64,000 bases of DNA from Caulobacter vibrioides OR37 (GTDB lineage Bacteria > Pseudomonadota > Alphaproteobacteria > Caulobacterales > Caulobacteraceae). Below, piece by piece: positions 51,743 through 60,096 of this stretch. The notes under the pieces were generated by a model that ran no database searches, was not told the origin of the DNA, and saw only the letters and a program-made list of their open reading frames with translations. Position numbers and translations under genes: made by a program. Location of the stretch: NCBI RefSeq assembly GCF_000372645.1, contig NZ_APMP01000004.1, positions 124,001-188,000 on the forward strand, in the 5' to 3' direction. The first letter of the stretch is position 1. The number at the start of each line of letters is the position of its first letter.

Positions 51743-52480
51743 TTATGCGCGCAGGGCAGCGAACCAGCGGTCGATCATCTCGGCCTCGACACTCAGGGCC
51801 TCGGCGCGGGCGGCGGCCTCCTCGTCCTGGCCCCACTGCTCGGCCTGGAACACCTCTTCCAGACGCGCCAGGTCCAGCGCGGCGCGGCCGGTCAGCCGTC
51901 CGGCGCGCACCGCCAGGGCCAGCACGGTCGAGCCGTAGAGACCGGCGGCGAAGGCCAGGCCGGCCAGGGCGAAGTCGTCGAGGGTCAGGGCCAGGGCCTC
52001 GACCGACGCCAGGGTCGCCGGCGGCTGCGGCTGGTGGATGATCCCGGCCACGGGCATGAAGGTCAGGCCGTGCTCGGCCTTCGCCCAATCCAGGATCGCG
52101 CCCCACGCGCGTTCCTGACGCTCGACCAGGGCCGCCGGGTGCTCGGCGCGGTAGCAGAGATGATCCGAGGCCGCGTAGGCGGTGATCTCGCGGGACACCT
52201 CGGCGCGGGTCTCGGCGATGCGGTCGATCGCCGTGAACGCTAGACGCGTGGCCGGCATCAGGCTGGTGTCGATATAGTCGGCCTGGGCCTCCCACTCGGC
52301 GGCGATCAGGTCCGCCAGGGCCCGGGTCGGCGCGACCAGCGGGTTCTTCGCCGGAGACTTCGGCGCGCGGCCGTCCAGCTGGACCGCGAAGCCGCCCGCG
52401 ACGGGCGCGGTCGCGGCCGCCTTGTAGAAGCGCTTGGGTTTCAGCAGCAGCTCGGACTTGTCGGACACGGTAGAACTCAC
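51743..52480 (-). CDS. ATP12-family F1-ATPase assembly chaperone
   Basis: A 245-residue protein of the ATP12 family. In mitochondria Atp12 binds the F1 alpha subunit before assembly, and the alphaproteobacterial members presumably do the same in the cytoplasm. LKPKRFYKAAATAP..GFAVQLDGRAPKSPAKNPL at the N-terminus, AAEWEAQADYIDTSLMPATRLAFTAID in the middle, and YRAEHPAALVERQERAWGAILDWA are characteristic. The start GTG 52480 is chosen for completeness; GTG 52468 is an alternative. It precedes pccB on the same strand and is divergent from the DUF1800 gene. Confidence 0.88.
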   Translation of the reverse strand: MSSTVSDKSELLLKPKRFYKAAATAPVAGGFAVQLDGRAPKSPAKNPLVAPTRALADLIAAEWEAQADYIDTSLMPATRLAFTAIDRIAETRAEVSREITAYAASDHLCYRAEHPAALVERQERAWGAILDWAKAEHGLTFMPVAGIIHQPQPPATLASVEALALTLDDFALAGLAFAAGLYGSTVLALAVRAGRLTGRAALDLARLEEVFQAEQWGQDEEAAARAEALSVEAEMIDRWFAALRA

Positions 52481-52560
52481 TTCGCGGCACGCCGCGACGG
52501 AGTTCCGCGCGGCCCGCGTTGAATGGGCAATGTCGCGAGTTCGCGCAAGGGAGAGCCCCG

Positions 52561-53970
52561 TTGAGCCTACCCAGTAAAGACATGATGGCCGCCATCGCCG
52601 TCACGCGTTTCGGTCTGGGGGCGCGCCCCGGCGAGATCGACGCGGCCAAGGTCGATCCGCAAGGCTTCCTGATCGGCCAGATCCGCCGCGAGGGCGCCGA
52701 CATCCCGCAGGACGGCGGCGACACTTCGGCCCAGCGCTTCGAGCAGATGCGCCAATATCAGCAACAACGGAAGATGGAGCGCGAGCAGAAGGACGGCCAG
52801 GCCGACAAGACCGCCGCCAACATCCAGACGTTCAAGGACTCCCAGCGCGAGCTGCGCGACAAGGTCAACGCCGACTTCCTGGCGCGCGCCCGCCTGGGCG
52901 CCAACACGCCCGCGGGCTTCCGCGAGCGCTGGGCGCTGTTCTGGGCCAACCACTTCACGGTCTCGGCGACCAAGCAGATCACCTCGGTGCTGATCGGACC
53001 GTTCGAGCGCGAGGCGATCCGCCCCTATGTCTTCAACAGCTTCGAGAACCTGCTGGTCGCCTCGTCGACCCATCCGGCCATGCTGACCTATCTGGACCAG
53101 GCCCAGTCGGTCGGTCCCAACAGTCAGGTCGCTTTCAACGCGGCCCAGCGCGGCGGCAAGTCCAAGGTCGGGCTGAACGAGAACCTGGCCCGCGAGATCA
53201 TGGAGCTGCACACGGTGGGCGTCGACGCCGGCTACACCCAGGCCGACGTCACCGAGTTCGCCCGCGCCCTGACCGGTTTCTCGATCGGCCGGGACAACGA
53301 GGAGCGCGCCGGCCAATTCGTGTTCCGGGTCAACGCCCACGAGCCCGGCGGGCGCACGATCATGGGCCGTCACTATGGCCAGTCGGACGTCGCTCAGGGC
53401 CTGGCCGTGCTGAAGGACCTGGCCGCCGATCCCCGCACCGCCCGCCATGTCTGCGGCCAGATCGCCCGGCACTTCGTGTCCGACACGCCGCCGCCCTCGC
53501 TGACCGCGCGTCTGGAGCGGCGCTGGATGGAGACCGGCGGCGACCTGGCGCTCGTGGCCAAGACCCTGGTCGAGAGCCCCGAGGCCTGGGATCCGACCCC
53601 GGCCAAGTTCAAGACGCCCTACGAATACACCCTGTCGACCTGGCGGCTGATCGGCGCCGAGCCCTCGGCGATCGAGCGCATCGCGCCGATCCTCACCGGT
53701 CTGGGCCAAAAGCCGTTCTCGGCCCCCTCGCCCAAGGGCTGGCCGGAGGACGCCCAGACCTGGGCCTCGCCCGACGGCCTGATCAAGCGGATGCAGTGGG
53801 CCCAAGGCTTCGCGGCCGCCGCCGCCGACCGCACCGATCCCAACGCCCTGGCGGTCCAGGCCCTGGGCGACCGCCTGACGCCCCCCGTCGCCAAGGCTGT
53901 CTCGCGCGCCGAGACCCGCAAGGAAGCCTTCGCCCTTCTCGTGATGAGCCCGGAGTTCCAACGCCGATGA
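52561..53970 (+). CDS. DUF1800 family protein
   Basis: A 469-residue helical protein of the DUF1800 family, no function established. AIAVTRFGLGARPGEID at the N-terminus, RERWALFWANHFTVS, NLAREIMELHTVGVDAGYTQADVTEFARALTGFSI and the MSPEFQRR end are the conserved blocks. The start is TTG 52561, preceded by AGGGAGAG; ATG 52582 is the alternative. No signal peptide is visible. A charged Gln/Lys-rich helix lies near residues 65-105. It overlaps the DUF1501 gene by 4 bp (ATGA), the usual partner of this family, so the products probably act together. Confidence 0.88.
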   Translation: MSLPSKDMMAAIAVTRFGLGARPGEIDAAKVDPQGFLIGQIRREGADIPQDGGDTSAQRFEQMRQYQQQRKMEREQKDGQADKTAANIQTFKDSQRELRDKVNADFLARARLGANTPAGFRERWALFWANHFTVSATKQITSVLIGPFEREAIRPYVFNSFENLLVASSTHPAMLTYLDQAQSVGPNSQVAFNAAQRGGKSKVGLNENLAREIMELHTVGVDAGYTQADVTEFARALTGFSIGRDNEERAGQFVFRVNAHEPGGRTIMGRHYGQSDVAQGLAVLKDLAADPRTARHVCGQIARHFVSDTPPPSLTARLERRWMETGGDLALVAKTLVESPEAWDPTPAKFKTPYEYTLSTWRLIGAEPSAIERIAPILTGLGQKPFSAPSPKGWPEDAQTWASPDGLIKRMQWAQGFAAAAADRTDPNALAVQALGDRLTPPVAKAVSRAETRKEAFALLVMSPEFQRR

Positions 53971-55256
53971 CCGCTCAAATCAACCGTCGTTCGCTGCTGA
54001 GCCTGGGCGTCGGCCTGGGGATCAGCGTCAACTTCCTGGGCAGCCAGGCGTTCGCGGCCTCCGAAGGCGGCCTCGCCCGGAAGAAGCTGGTGGTGATCAT
54101 TTGCCGAGGCGGCATGGACGGCCTGTCGGTCTCGCCGCCGGTGGGCGATCCCGACTACGCCCGGCTGCGCGGCTCGATCGCCATGCGGCGCGACGAGGTG
54201 CTGATGCTGGACGATACCTTCGGCCTGCATCCGGAGCTGCAAGCCGTCCACGCCCTGGCCCTGAAGGGCGAGGCCCGCATCGCCCCCGCCATCGCCAGTC
54301 CCGACCGCGCCCGCTCGCATTTCGAGGCCCAGGACGTGCTGGAGACCGGCGCGGCCCACGTCTACGGGACCGAGACCGGCTGGCTGAACCGGACGCTGGA
54401 ATCCTTGGCTCCTATCCGGCGCGTCGAGGGCCTGTCGGTCGGCTCCACGGCCCCGCTGATCCTGCGCGGCAAGGTGCAGGCCGCCAGCTGGTCGCCGGGC
54501 AAGCTGGTCGACGAGACCGCCCGCCTGCCCACCCTGCTGCAGGACCTCTACAAGAACGATCCGATGCTGGGCCCGGCCTTCGCGCGCGGTCTGGAAACCG
54601 AGGCCATGGCCCAGACGGCGATGACGGCGATGGCCGCCTCGCCGGCCATGAACATGGCGGCCGCCTCGACGCCGTCGATGACGCCTCCGGGGACGCCTCA
54701 GATGACCATGGCCTCCCAGGCCACGGCGGGCGACAAGCAGAACAAGGCCGGCGGCGACGCGGCCCGCAAGCTGGGCGCGACCCTCGGCGGCTTCATGATC
54801 CAGGCCGGCGGCCCGCAGATCGCCGCTGTCTCGCTGGACGGCTTCGACACCCACGCCGGCCAGCCCGGCCAGATCGCCACGCGCCTGTCCTATGTCGACG
54901 CCGTGCTGGACGGCCTGCATCAGGGCCTGGGTCCGGAGTGGAAGAACACCCTGGTCATCGCGGTCACCGAGTTTGGTCGCACCGCTCGGGTCAACGGCAC
55001 CGGCGGCACCGACCACGGCACCGCCTCCACCGGCCTGGTGCTGGGCGGCGCCCTGAAGCGCGGCGGCATCATCGGCGACTGGCCGACCCTGTCGGAAAAG
55101 GCGCTGTTCGAGAATCGCGACACGGCCCCGACCCTGGACATGCGCGGCCTCTTCAAGGGCGCCCTGGCCGACCACATGGGCGTCGACCGCGCGATCCTGG
55201 ACAGCAAGGTCTTCCCCGACAGCGCCGGCGTCCGGCCGTTGACAGGCCTGGTCTAG
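53967..55256 (+). CDS. DUF1501 family protein, Tat-exported
   Basis: A 429-residue protein of the DUF1501 family, related to the alkaline-phosphatase/sulfatase fold. INRRSLLSLGVGLGISVNFLG is a twin-arginine signal, implying folding before export. VVIICRGGMDGLSV, DDTFGLHPELQAVHAL, VSLDGFDTHAGQ and VTEFGRTARVNGTGGTDHGTAS are the conserved family motifs, the last with metal-ligand-like residues. A low-complexity insert at residues ~211-251 has about ten methionines among Ala, Thr and Pro. Overlaps and follows the DUF1800 gene. Function is unknown. Confidence 0.88.
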   Translation: MTAQINRRSLLSLGVGLGISVNFLGSQAFAASEGGLARKKLVVIICRGGMDGLSVSPPVGDPDYARLRGSIAMRRDEVLMLDDTFGLHPELQAVHALALKGEARIAPAIASPDRARSHFEAQDVLETGAAHVYGTETGWLNRTLESLAPIRRVEGLSVGSTAPLILRGKVQAASWSPGKLVDETARLPTLLQDLYKNDPMLGPAFARGLETEAMAQTAMTAMAASPAMNMAAASTPSMTPPGTPQMTMASQATAGDKQNKAGGDAARKLGATLGGFMIQAGGPQIAAVSLDGFDTHAGQPGQIATRLSYVDAVLDGLHQGLGPEWKNTLVIAVTEFGRTARVNGTGGTDHGTASTGLVLGGALKRGGIIGDWPTLSEKALFENRDTAPTLDMRGLFKGALADHMGVDRAILDSKVFPDSAGVRPLTGLV

Positions 55257-55378
55257 GTTTCTGTTTTCGCGTCGCTTTCGCGGAAAGCCGGAGTCCAATT
55301 TTCCGTGCGACGCTCTACAGCTCCGCCCCAAAGGGTCGGACGGCCGCGCGCTCCCCCCAGCCGCGCGGTCAGGTGGGG

Positions 55379-55413
55379 GACCAAGCGGCGTTTCGTCTTC
55401 GCGCCGCTTGGTC
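55379..55413. terminator. Bidirectional hairpin between convergent genes
   Basis: Perfect 12-bp arms (GACCAAGCGGCG and CGCCGCTTGGTC) with an 11-nt loop, lying between the ends of the DUF1501 gene and the 2OG oxygenase gene; its right edge touches the oxygenase stop codon. It could serve both strands, although neither side has a strong U-tract. Confidence 0.7.
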
Positions 55414-56798
55414 TACCCTTGGGAAGGCAGCAGGTCGAAGGCGATCGTCAGACGCCGCCCTTCCCCTTCGAACGGCTCGACGCCATGCCACATCCATGAC
55501 GGAAACAGCGCCAATCGGCCGGGCGCCGGCTTGATCCAGCGTTCGGGCTCCAGCGTCGGACGGGTGGGAAGACCCGGCTTGCCGAACCGCAGCCAACCGG
55601 CCTTGCCGGGGGACTCCACGGCCGGCGGCAGCTGGACATAGAAGGCCGACGACAGCCAGCCTTCCGGATGGACGTGATCGGTGTGGAAGCCGCCGGCCGA
55701 GAGGTTGACCGACCAGGCGCCGGCCAGGCGATAGCCGCCCCGTTTGCGCCGCTTCGTCGGATGATCGCCCTGCCCCAGAGCCGCGAGATGTTGGCGGATC
55801 GGCGCGTCGACGGCCTGGAAGAAGGCCATGATGGCCGGATCGCGCGAGCGCAGCAGGCTCTGCTTGGTCTGGGTGCCGTGGCGCACCGACTGCCCCAGCG
55901 GCGGCGCGCGCCCCTCGTGCAGCGCGTTCAGCGACGTGGCTAGGTCGGCCAGATAAGTGTCGAGGTCCGGCCAGCCGGGCGGCGTCGCTATAGCGTGGCT
56001 TCCGACCAGTTCGTCCCGTTGGGCGAGGTCGGCGTAGCGAGGATCGTTCGTCAGGCGCCAGGCGGTGGCCAGCAGGGCCAGGACGCCCTGATCGTCGGGA
56101 ATCTTGGCGGCGACGCCCTCGACCAGCCTGGCGGCCCGCGCCGCGTCGCCGGCGGCGAGCAGGCTCTCGGCCAGGACGCAGATGACGCGCGGATCGTGCG
56201 GGACCAAGGCGAAGGCGCGTTCGGCGTGAGCGACGGCCCGGGCCGGATCGACCGGCGCGGCCAGCTTGGCGGCCTCGACCTGGGCGGCCGGCTCGCGCGG
56301 AGCCAGGCGCGCCAGCGGTTCGACGGCGGCATAGGCGTCTTCCAGACGGCCCGCGCCGGTCAGCAGGCGGGCGCGGATCAACGCGATCGGCGGCGCGTCC
56401 TGAGCCGGCAGCACCGCGAGCGCCGCGCCGACGTCGCCGGTCGCCACCCAAGTCAGGTGCGCCAGGCCCGACAGCGCCTCCACATAAGCGGGGCGCTTGG
56501 CCAGGGCGGCGCGATAGTCGGCCTCGGCGCCGGCCAGATCGCCCAGCCCCTCGCGCGCCCGGGCTCTCACCAGCCGCGTCTCCGGGGCGTCATGCCCCTT
56601 GGCGATGGCGCGCGACGCCGCCTCGGCGGCCTCCGAATACAGCTCCATATTGCCCAGATTGGCCGCGAGATTGTGCTCGGCGGCGCCGCTGGACGGGGCG
56701 GCGGCCACCGCCCGACGGTAGCAATCGAGCGCGGCGTCCAGGTCGCCAGCCGCCTTCAGGGCCCGCGCCTTGGCGGTCAGCGACGCCTCGAGGCTCAT
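55413..56798 (-). CDS. TPR-repeat putative 2OG-Fe(II) oxygenase
   Basis: A 461-residue cytoplasmic protein in two parts. Residues 1-~260 are TPR-like helical repeats (ALKAAGDLDAALDCYRRAVAAAP, then several more). The C-terminal ~200 residues are a putative 2-oxoglutarate/Fe(II) dioxygenase: the metal triad reads HTDHVHPEGWLSSAFYVQLPP (HxDH) near residue 372 and LFPSWMWHGVEPFEGEGRRLTIAFDL near 430, where the last His and the Arg that binds 2-oxoglutarate are visible. Its ATG overlaps the end of the RluC-type gene by 4 bp, so it belongs to the crcB-rluC-oxygenase operon. Substrate is unknown; a protein or tRNA is possible. Confidence 0.82.
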   Translation of the reverse strand: MSLEASLTAKARALKAAGDLDAALDCYRRAVAAAPSSGAAEHNLAANLGNMELYSEAAEAASRAIAKGHDAPETRLVRARAREGLGDLAGAEADYRAALAKRPAYVEALSGLAHLTWVATGDVGAALAVLPAQDAPPIALIRARLLTGAGRLEDAYAAVEPLARLAPREPAAQVEAAKLAAPVDPARAVAHAERAFALVPHDPRVICVLAESLLAAGDAARAARLVEGVAAKIPDDQGVLALLATAWRLTNDPRYADLAQRDELVGSHAIATPPGWPDLDTYLADLATSLNALHEGRAPPLGQSVRHGTQTKQSLLRSRDPAIMAFFQAVDAPIRQHLAALGQGDHPTKRRKRGGYRLAGAWSVNLSAGGFHTDHVHPEGWLSSAFYVQLPPAVESPGKAGWLRFGKPGLPTRPTLEPERWIKPAPGRLALFPSWMWHGVEPFEGEGRRLTIAFDLLPSQG

Positions 56799-57793
56799 CG
56801 CCGGCCTTTGGCGCTCCGCCGCGCGAACGGATCCTGATCGGCCTCGTCCTCCGAGAAACCGAACTTGGCGAAGCCGGCGGCCATCTCGGCGCTAATCGGC
56901 GCCTCGATGTGCAACATGCCCGCCGACGGGTGCGGCAACAGGATCGACCGCGCGTGCAATTGCAGCTTCAGCCCTTCCGACAGCGGCGCGGATTTTTCGT
57001 CGCCATATTTGGGATCGCCCAGGATCGGGTGGCCCATGGCCTTCATGTGGGCGCGCAGCTGGTGCGTGCGGCCGGTGTGCGGACGCAGGGCCATCCAGGT
57101 CACGCGGGGACCCGCGCGACTGATGGTGACGAACTCGGTCTCGGCCGGCTGGGCGTCCGGGTCCTTGGGCTGGGCAGGCACGACCATCTCGCGGTCGCCG
57201 ACGCCGCGCTTGGCCAGGTGCAGCTCCATCACGCCCTCGGTCGGATGCGGGTTGCCGGCGACAATGGCCCAATAGGTCTTCTGCGCCTTGCGCTTGGCGA
57301 ACGCGCCCGAAAGGCGCGCCGCGGCGCCGGGCGTCTTGCCCAGCAGCAGCACGCCCGAGGTGTCGCGGTCGAGGCGATGGACCAGGCGCGGACGGTCAAG
57401 GCCCTCGCCCCAGGCGCTCAGCAGCTTGTCGACGTGCTTGGTGGTCTTGGTTCCGCCCTGCACGGCCAGGCCGGCGGGCTTGTTCAGGGCCAGGACCTCT
57501 TCGTCCTCGTACAGCACCAGCGAGCGGGCATAGGCGATGTCGCGCGCCGACAGCTTGCCCTTGTCGGCGGGATCGGGCGCGTCGGGCAAGGGCGGAACCC
57601 GCACGGTGCTGCCGGCGGCCAGCCGGGTGTCGGCCTTGGCGCGCGAGCCGTCCACCCGCACCTGACCCGAGCGGAACAGCTTGTTGAGCTGCACGTGGTT
57701 CAGATGCGGCCAACGGCGCTTGAACCAGCGATCCAGACGGACCCCGTCCTCGCCGGCGTCGACATAGAGGGTGCGAACTTCCTTGCCGGTCAT
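56795..57793 (-). CDS. rluC: RluC-type 23S rRNA pseudouridine synthase
   Basis: Converts uridines of 23S rRNA to pseudouridine; 332 residues. S4 RNA-binding domain at the N-terminus (RLDRWFKRRWPHLNHVQLNKLFRSGQVRVDG, residues ~19-50), then the RluA-family catalytic domain with LVHRLDRDTSGVLLLGKT (catalytic Asp) near residue 140 and RPHTGRTHQLRAHMKAMGHPILGDPKYG near 237. Its start overlaps the crcB stop, and its stop overlaps the oxygenase start. Which uridines are modified is inferred from family only. Confidence 0.88.
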   Translation of the reverse strand: MTGKEVRTLYVDAGEDGVRLDRWFKRRWPHLNHVQLNKLFRSGQVRVDGSRAKADTRLAAGSTVRVPPLPDAPDPADKGKLSARDIAYARSLVLYEDEEVLALNKPAGLAVQGGTKTTKHVDKLLSAWGEGLDRPRLVHRLDRDTSGVLLLGKTPGAAARLSGAFAKRKAQKTYWAIVAGNPHPTEGVMELHLAKRGVGDREMVVPAQPKDPDAQPAETEFVTISRAGPRVTWMALRPHTGRTHQLRAHMKAMGHPILGDPKYGDEKSAPLSEGLKLQLHARSILLPHPSAGMLHIEAPISAEMAAGFAKFGFSEDEADQDPFARRSAKGRR

Positions 57794-58173
57794 GCCAGGA
57801 TCCGCCGCGCGATCAGCAGGCCCGCAAACAGGGCCGAAATGGCCAGCAGCACGCTGGCGGCCGAATAGGAGAAGGCCTGGAGATAGTCACGCTTCTGGAT
57901 CATCAGCGCCGTCTCCAGCGAGAATGACGAGAAGGTGGTGAAGCCGCCCAGCACGCCGACTCCCAGGGCCACGCGCCAGGTTTCGCTTCCGGCCGTCCCG
58001 CGATGGGCGAGCCACGAGGCCAGGCATCCCATCAGGAAGCCTCCGACGATGTTGACGGTGAAGGTGCCGTAAGGCCAGCCGGTCCCCATGACCCGCATGG
58101 CCCCAACGCCCACCATATACCGCGCGACCGAGCCGACGGCCCCGCCAGCGGCCACGAGAAGCAGCTTGTTCAT
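57790..58173 (-). CDS. crcB: Fluoride ion channel CrcB/Fluc
   Basis: A 127-residue four-helix membrane protein that exports fluoride as a dual-topology dimer. GGAVGSVARYMVG at the start, WPYGTFTVNIVGGFLMGCL (the conserved Asn and Gly), and GGFTTFSSFSLET (the TTFSSFS motif with the fluoride-track phenylalanines) are diagnostic. I start at ATG 58173, with AAGGG just upstream. First gene of the operon crcB-rluC-oxygenase. No fluoride riboswitch consensus is visible in the ~160 bp ahead of it. Confidence 0.93.
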   Translation of the reverse strand: MNKLLLVAAGGAVGSVARYMVGVGAMRVMGTGWPYGTFTVNIVGGFLMGCLASWLAHRGTAGSETWRVALGVGVLGGFTTFSSFSLETALMIQKRDYLQAFSYSAASVLLAISALFAGLLIARRILA

Positions 58174-58335
58174 GAGGCCCTTATGGGCCGCGTGGGCGCG
58201 AACGCCAAGAGTCCGCCGACGTTCCACAGACTTTCCCAAGCGTCTTTCACGGTAAACCGGCCGGGAAACCTTGTTTTAACACCCGCGATTAAGCGCGCGG
58301 GCCGCATTTTGCGGGCAGTAGAAAGCGCCCGAACC

Positions 58336-59571
58336 ATGCCCTCCGACACCCCCTCCATCGCCGAAGCCTCGATCGAGCGGGTCTCCCTCCCCGCCCCGGT
58401 GGCCGAGCGCCTGGTTCGCTCGGAGCTGATTCCGCGCGGTTCGGTGAATGTCATCAGCGTCAAGGCGGTCAAGGCGTGGGCCGGCGAATGGTGGGCCCAG
58501 AAGCGCGCCGATGTCTGGACCTACGTGGAGCGCAAGCTGGGCGAGCACCTGGATCGCCAGGACATGCGAGCCCGGATCTCCGACAGCGAATTCCTGATCG
58601 CGATGAACAACGACAACGGCCTGGCCGCCCAGGCGACGAGCGTCAAGATCCTGGAAGACGTCCTGACCCACCTGCTGGGCGCGGCGGATGTCGCCGATCT
58701 GCGCGTGCGCTCGGTGATTGGCGTGGAAGGCGGCCAAGCCGTCTGCAAGCCCGTCGACGCGGCCGTCGTGCTGGCCGCCCGCGCTCGCCGGGACTCGGCG
58801 CGCTCACCGGTGCGGATTTCGGTCGACCCCGCCGACGAGGCGCGACGCACGCCGGTGGCCTTCACCACGGCGGGCGGCGCGGCGCTGCGCGTGGACTTCA
58901 CGCTGGAACACGTCATCAGCCTGCGCCGCAACGTCACCACCGCCGTCCGGGTCGAGCCGATGGTCACGCACCTGGCCAGCGGGCGGCAGGCCTCATCGCG
59001 GGCCCTGACCAAGCTGTCGGACCGCGATGTCGCCTTCATCGACGAGTCGACGCTGAAATACGCCTCGGTCTTCGCCCGTTCGGCCCAAGGCCCGGCGACG
59101 CCCGAGCTGATCCTGCCCGCGTCCTTCCGCACCCTGGGCACCCAGCGCGGACGCGACCTCCTGACCGGCACCGCCGGCCTGTCGCTGTCGCTGCTTCGCG
59201 GCGGGGTGATGATCGAGCTGGTCGACATCACCCGCGGCACGCCCGCCGGTCGCCTGCTCGAGGTCGTCGGCCTGCTGCGCGCCCTCACCCACGGCGTGAT
59301 CGCCCGGGTGCCGCCCGACAAGGAGGCCTTGCGCGTACTGCGCGACGCTCGCCTGGCCGGCCTGACGCTCGACGCCTCCGACCTGGCGGGCGCGGCCAAC
59401 AATATCGCGATGGACATCATGGCCTTCGGCCGCGACGCCCGGGGCCTGGCGCCGATGACCATCCTGCAGGGTCTGCCCCAGGACGGCTACTTCGCCGCCG
59501 CCGAAACGGCGGGCCTCACCCATGCCGGACTGCGCGCCGTCTATCCTCTGAGCCGACAGGCGGCGGCTTAG
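58336..59571 (+). CDS. Protein of unknown function, possible degenerate GGDEF-like domain
   Basis: A 411-residue cytoplasmic protein, no signal peptide or membrane segment. Residues ~35-110 follow the pattern of a GGDEF domain: VISVKAVKAWAGEWW, then YVERKLGEHLDRQDMRARISDSEFLIAM, where SDSEF stands where GGDEF would be and the helix before it keeps the LxxxLDRQDxxAR spacing. The catalytic residues are lost. The rest, to the C-terminus, is Ala/Leu-rich and could be a diverged EAL-like barrel (ARVPPDKEALRVLRDARLAGLTLDASDLAG), but this is a guess. ATG 58336; divergent from crcB. Confidence 0.55.
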   Translation: MPSDTPSIAEASIERVSLPAPVAERLVRSELIPRGSVNVISVKAVKAWAGEWWAQKRADVWTYVERKLGEHLDRQDMRARISDSEFLIAMNNDNGLAAQATSVKILEDVLTHLLGAADVADLRVRSVIGVEGGQAVCKPVDAAVVLAARARRDSARSPVRISVDPADEARRTPVAFTTAGGAALRVDFTLEHVISLRRNVTTAVRVEPMVTHLASGRQASSRALTKLSDRDVAFIDESTLKYASVFARSAQGPATPELILPASFRTLGTQRGRDLLTGTAGLSLSLLRGGVMIELVDITRGTPAGRLLEVVGLLRALTHGVIARVPPDKEALRVLRDARLAGLTLDASDLAGAANNIAMDIMAFGRDARGLAPMTILQGLPQDGYFAAAETAGLTHAGLRAVYPLSRQAAA

Positions 59572-59574
59572 CTC

Positions 59575-60096
59575 TTAAATCCGCTGCCGTCCGTAGCCGA
59601 TCTGCTTGACCACGTCGCGCGCGTCGTAGGCGTCGCGGTCGCGCGGCGTCGGTCCCTTGCCGAACACGACCTCCAGGGATCGCGAAAACGCCGGACCCGG
59701 ACCGAGGTTGAAGCTAGTCCCCACGCCGAGTCCGACGCTACTGCGATGGCCATAGGTGCTTGACCCGCCGCCGACCGAGAAGCGCGGGCCGCTCGACTCG
59801 CCGCTGACCGTGGTCGAGCGATCGGCGACACGGAACCAGTCATAGCCGTCGCGCAGGGCCAGCTCGGCGGCGCGCAGCAGGGCGTAGTCGGCGATCTGGT
59901 TCTCGGGCGCGCCGGGACCGCCCTGGAAGGTGACCCGATAGCGGCCGGCCTCCAGGCGATATTCCGAATAGCCGATCTCACCGACCGCGCCGGGCGCGGC
60001 CGCCCGGTACACGGTCGGGGCGGTGGCGCAGGCGGCCAGCACGAGGCTCGCGGCGGCCAGCGCGATCAGGGGCTTGGCGGTTTTCACGACGGTCAT
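59575..60096 (-). CDS. CC0125/CC1285-type lipoprotein
   Basis: A 173-residue lipoprotein: the signal peptide ends in the lipobox LAAC at residues ~19-22. After that, a domain with EIGYSEYRLEAGRYRVTFQGGPGAPENQIADYALLRAAELALRDGYDWFRV corresponds to a family I know from Caulobacter lipoproteins of unknown function, and a Gly/Ser-rich linker precedes the C-terminal strand. It is the last gene of the rarA-rluA-lipoprotein run, overlapping the pseudouridine synthase gene by 4 bp. It is expected to be anchored in the outer or inner membrane facing the periplasm. Confidence 0.8.
   Translation of the reverse strand: MTVVKTAKPLIALAAASLVLAACATAPTVYRAAAPGAVGEIGYSEYRLEAGRYRVTFQGGPGAPENQIADYALLRAAELALRDGYDWFRVADRSTTVSGESSGPRFSVGGGSSTYGHRSSVGLGVGTSFNLGPGPAFSRSLEVVFGKGPTPRDRDAYDARDVVKQIGYGRQRI

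Noticed and set aside
58174..58335. Fluoride riboswitch upstream of crcB
   Set aside because: The conserved blocks of the crcB motif are not present in the spacer; only a short CCCGCG hairpin is visible.
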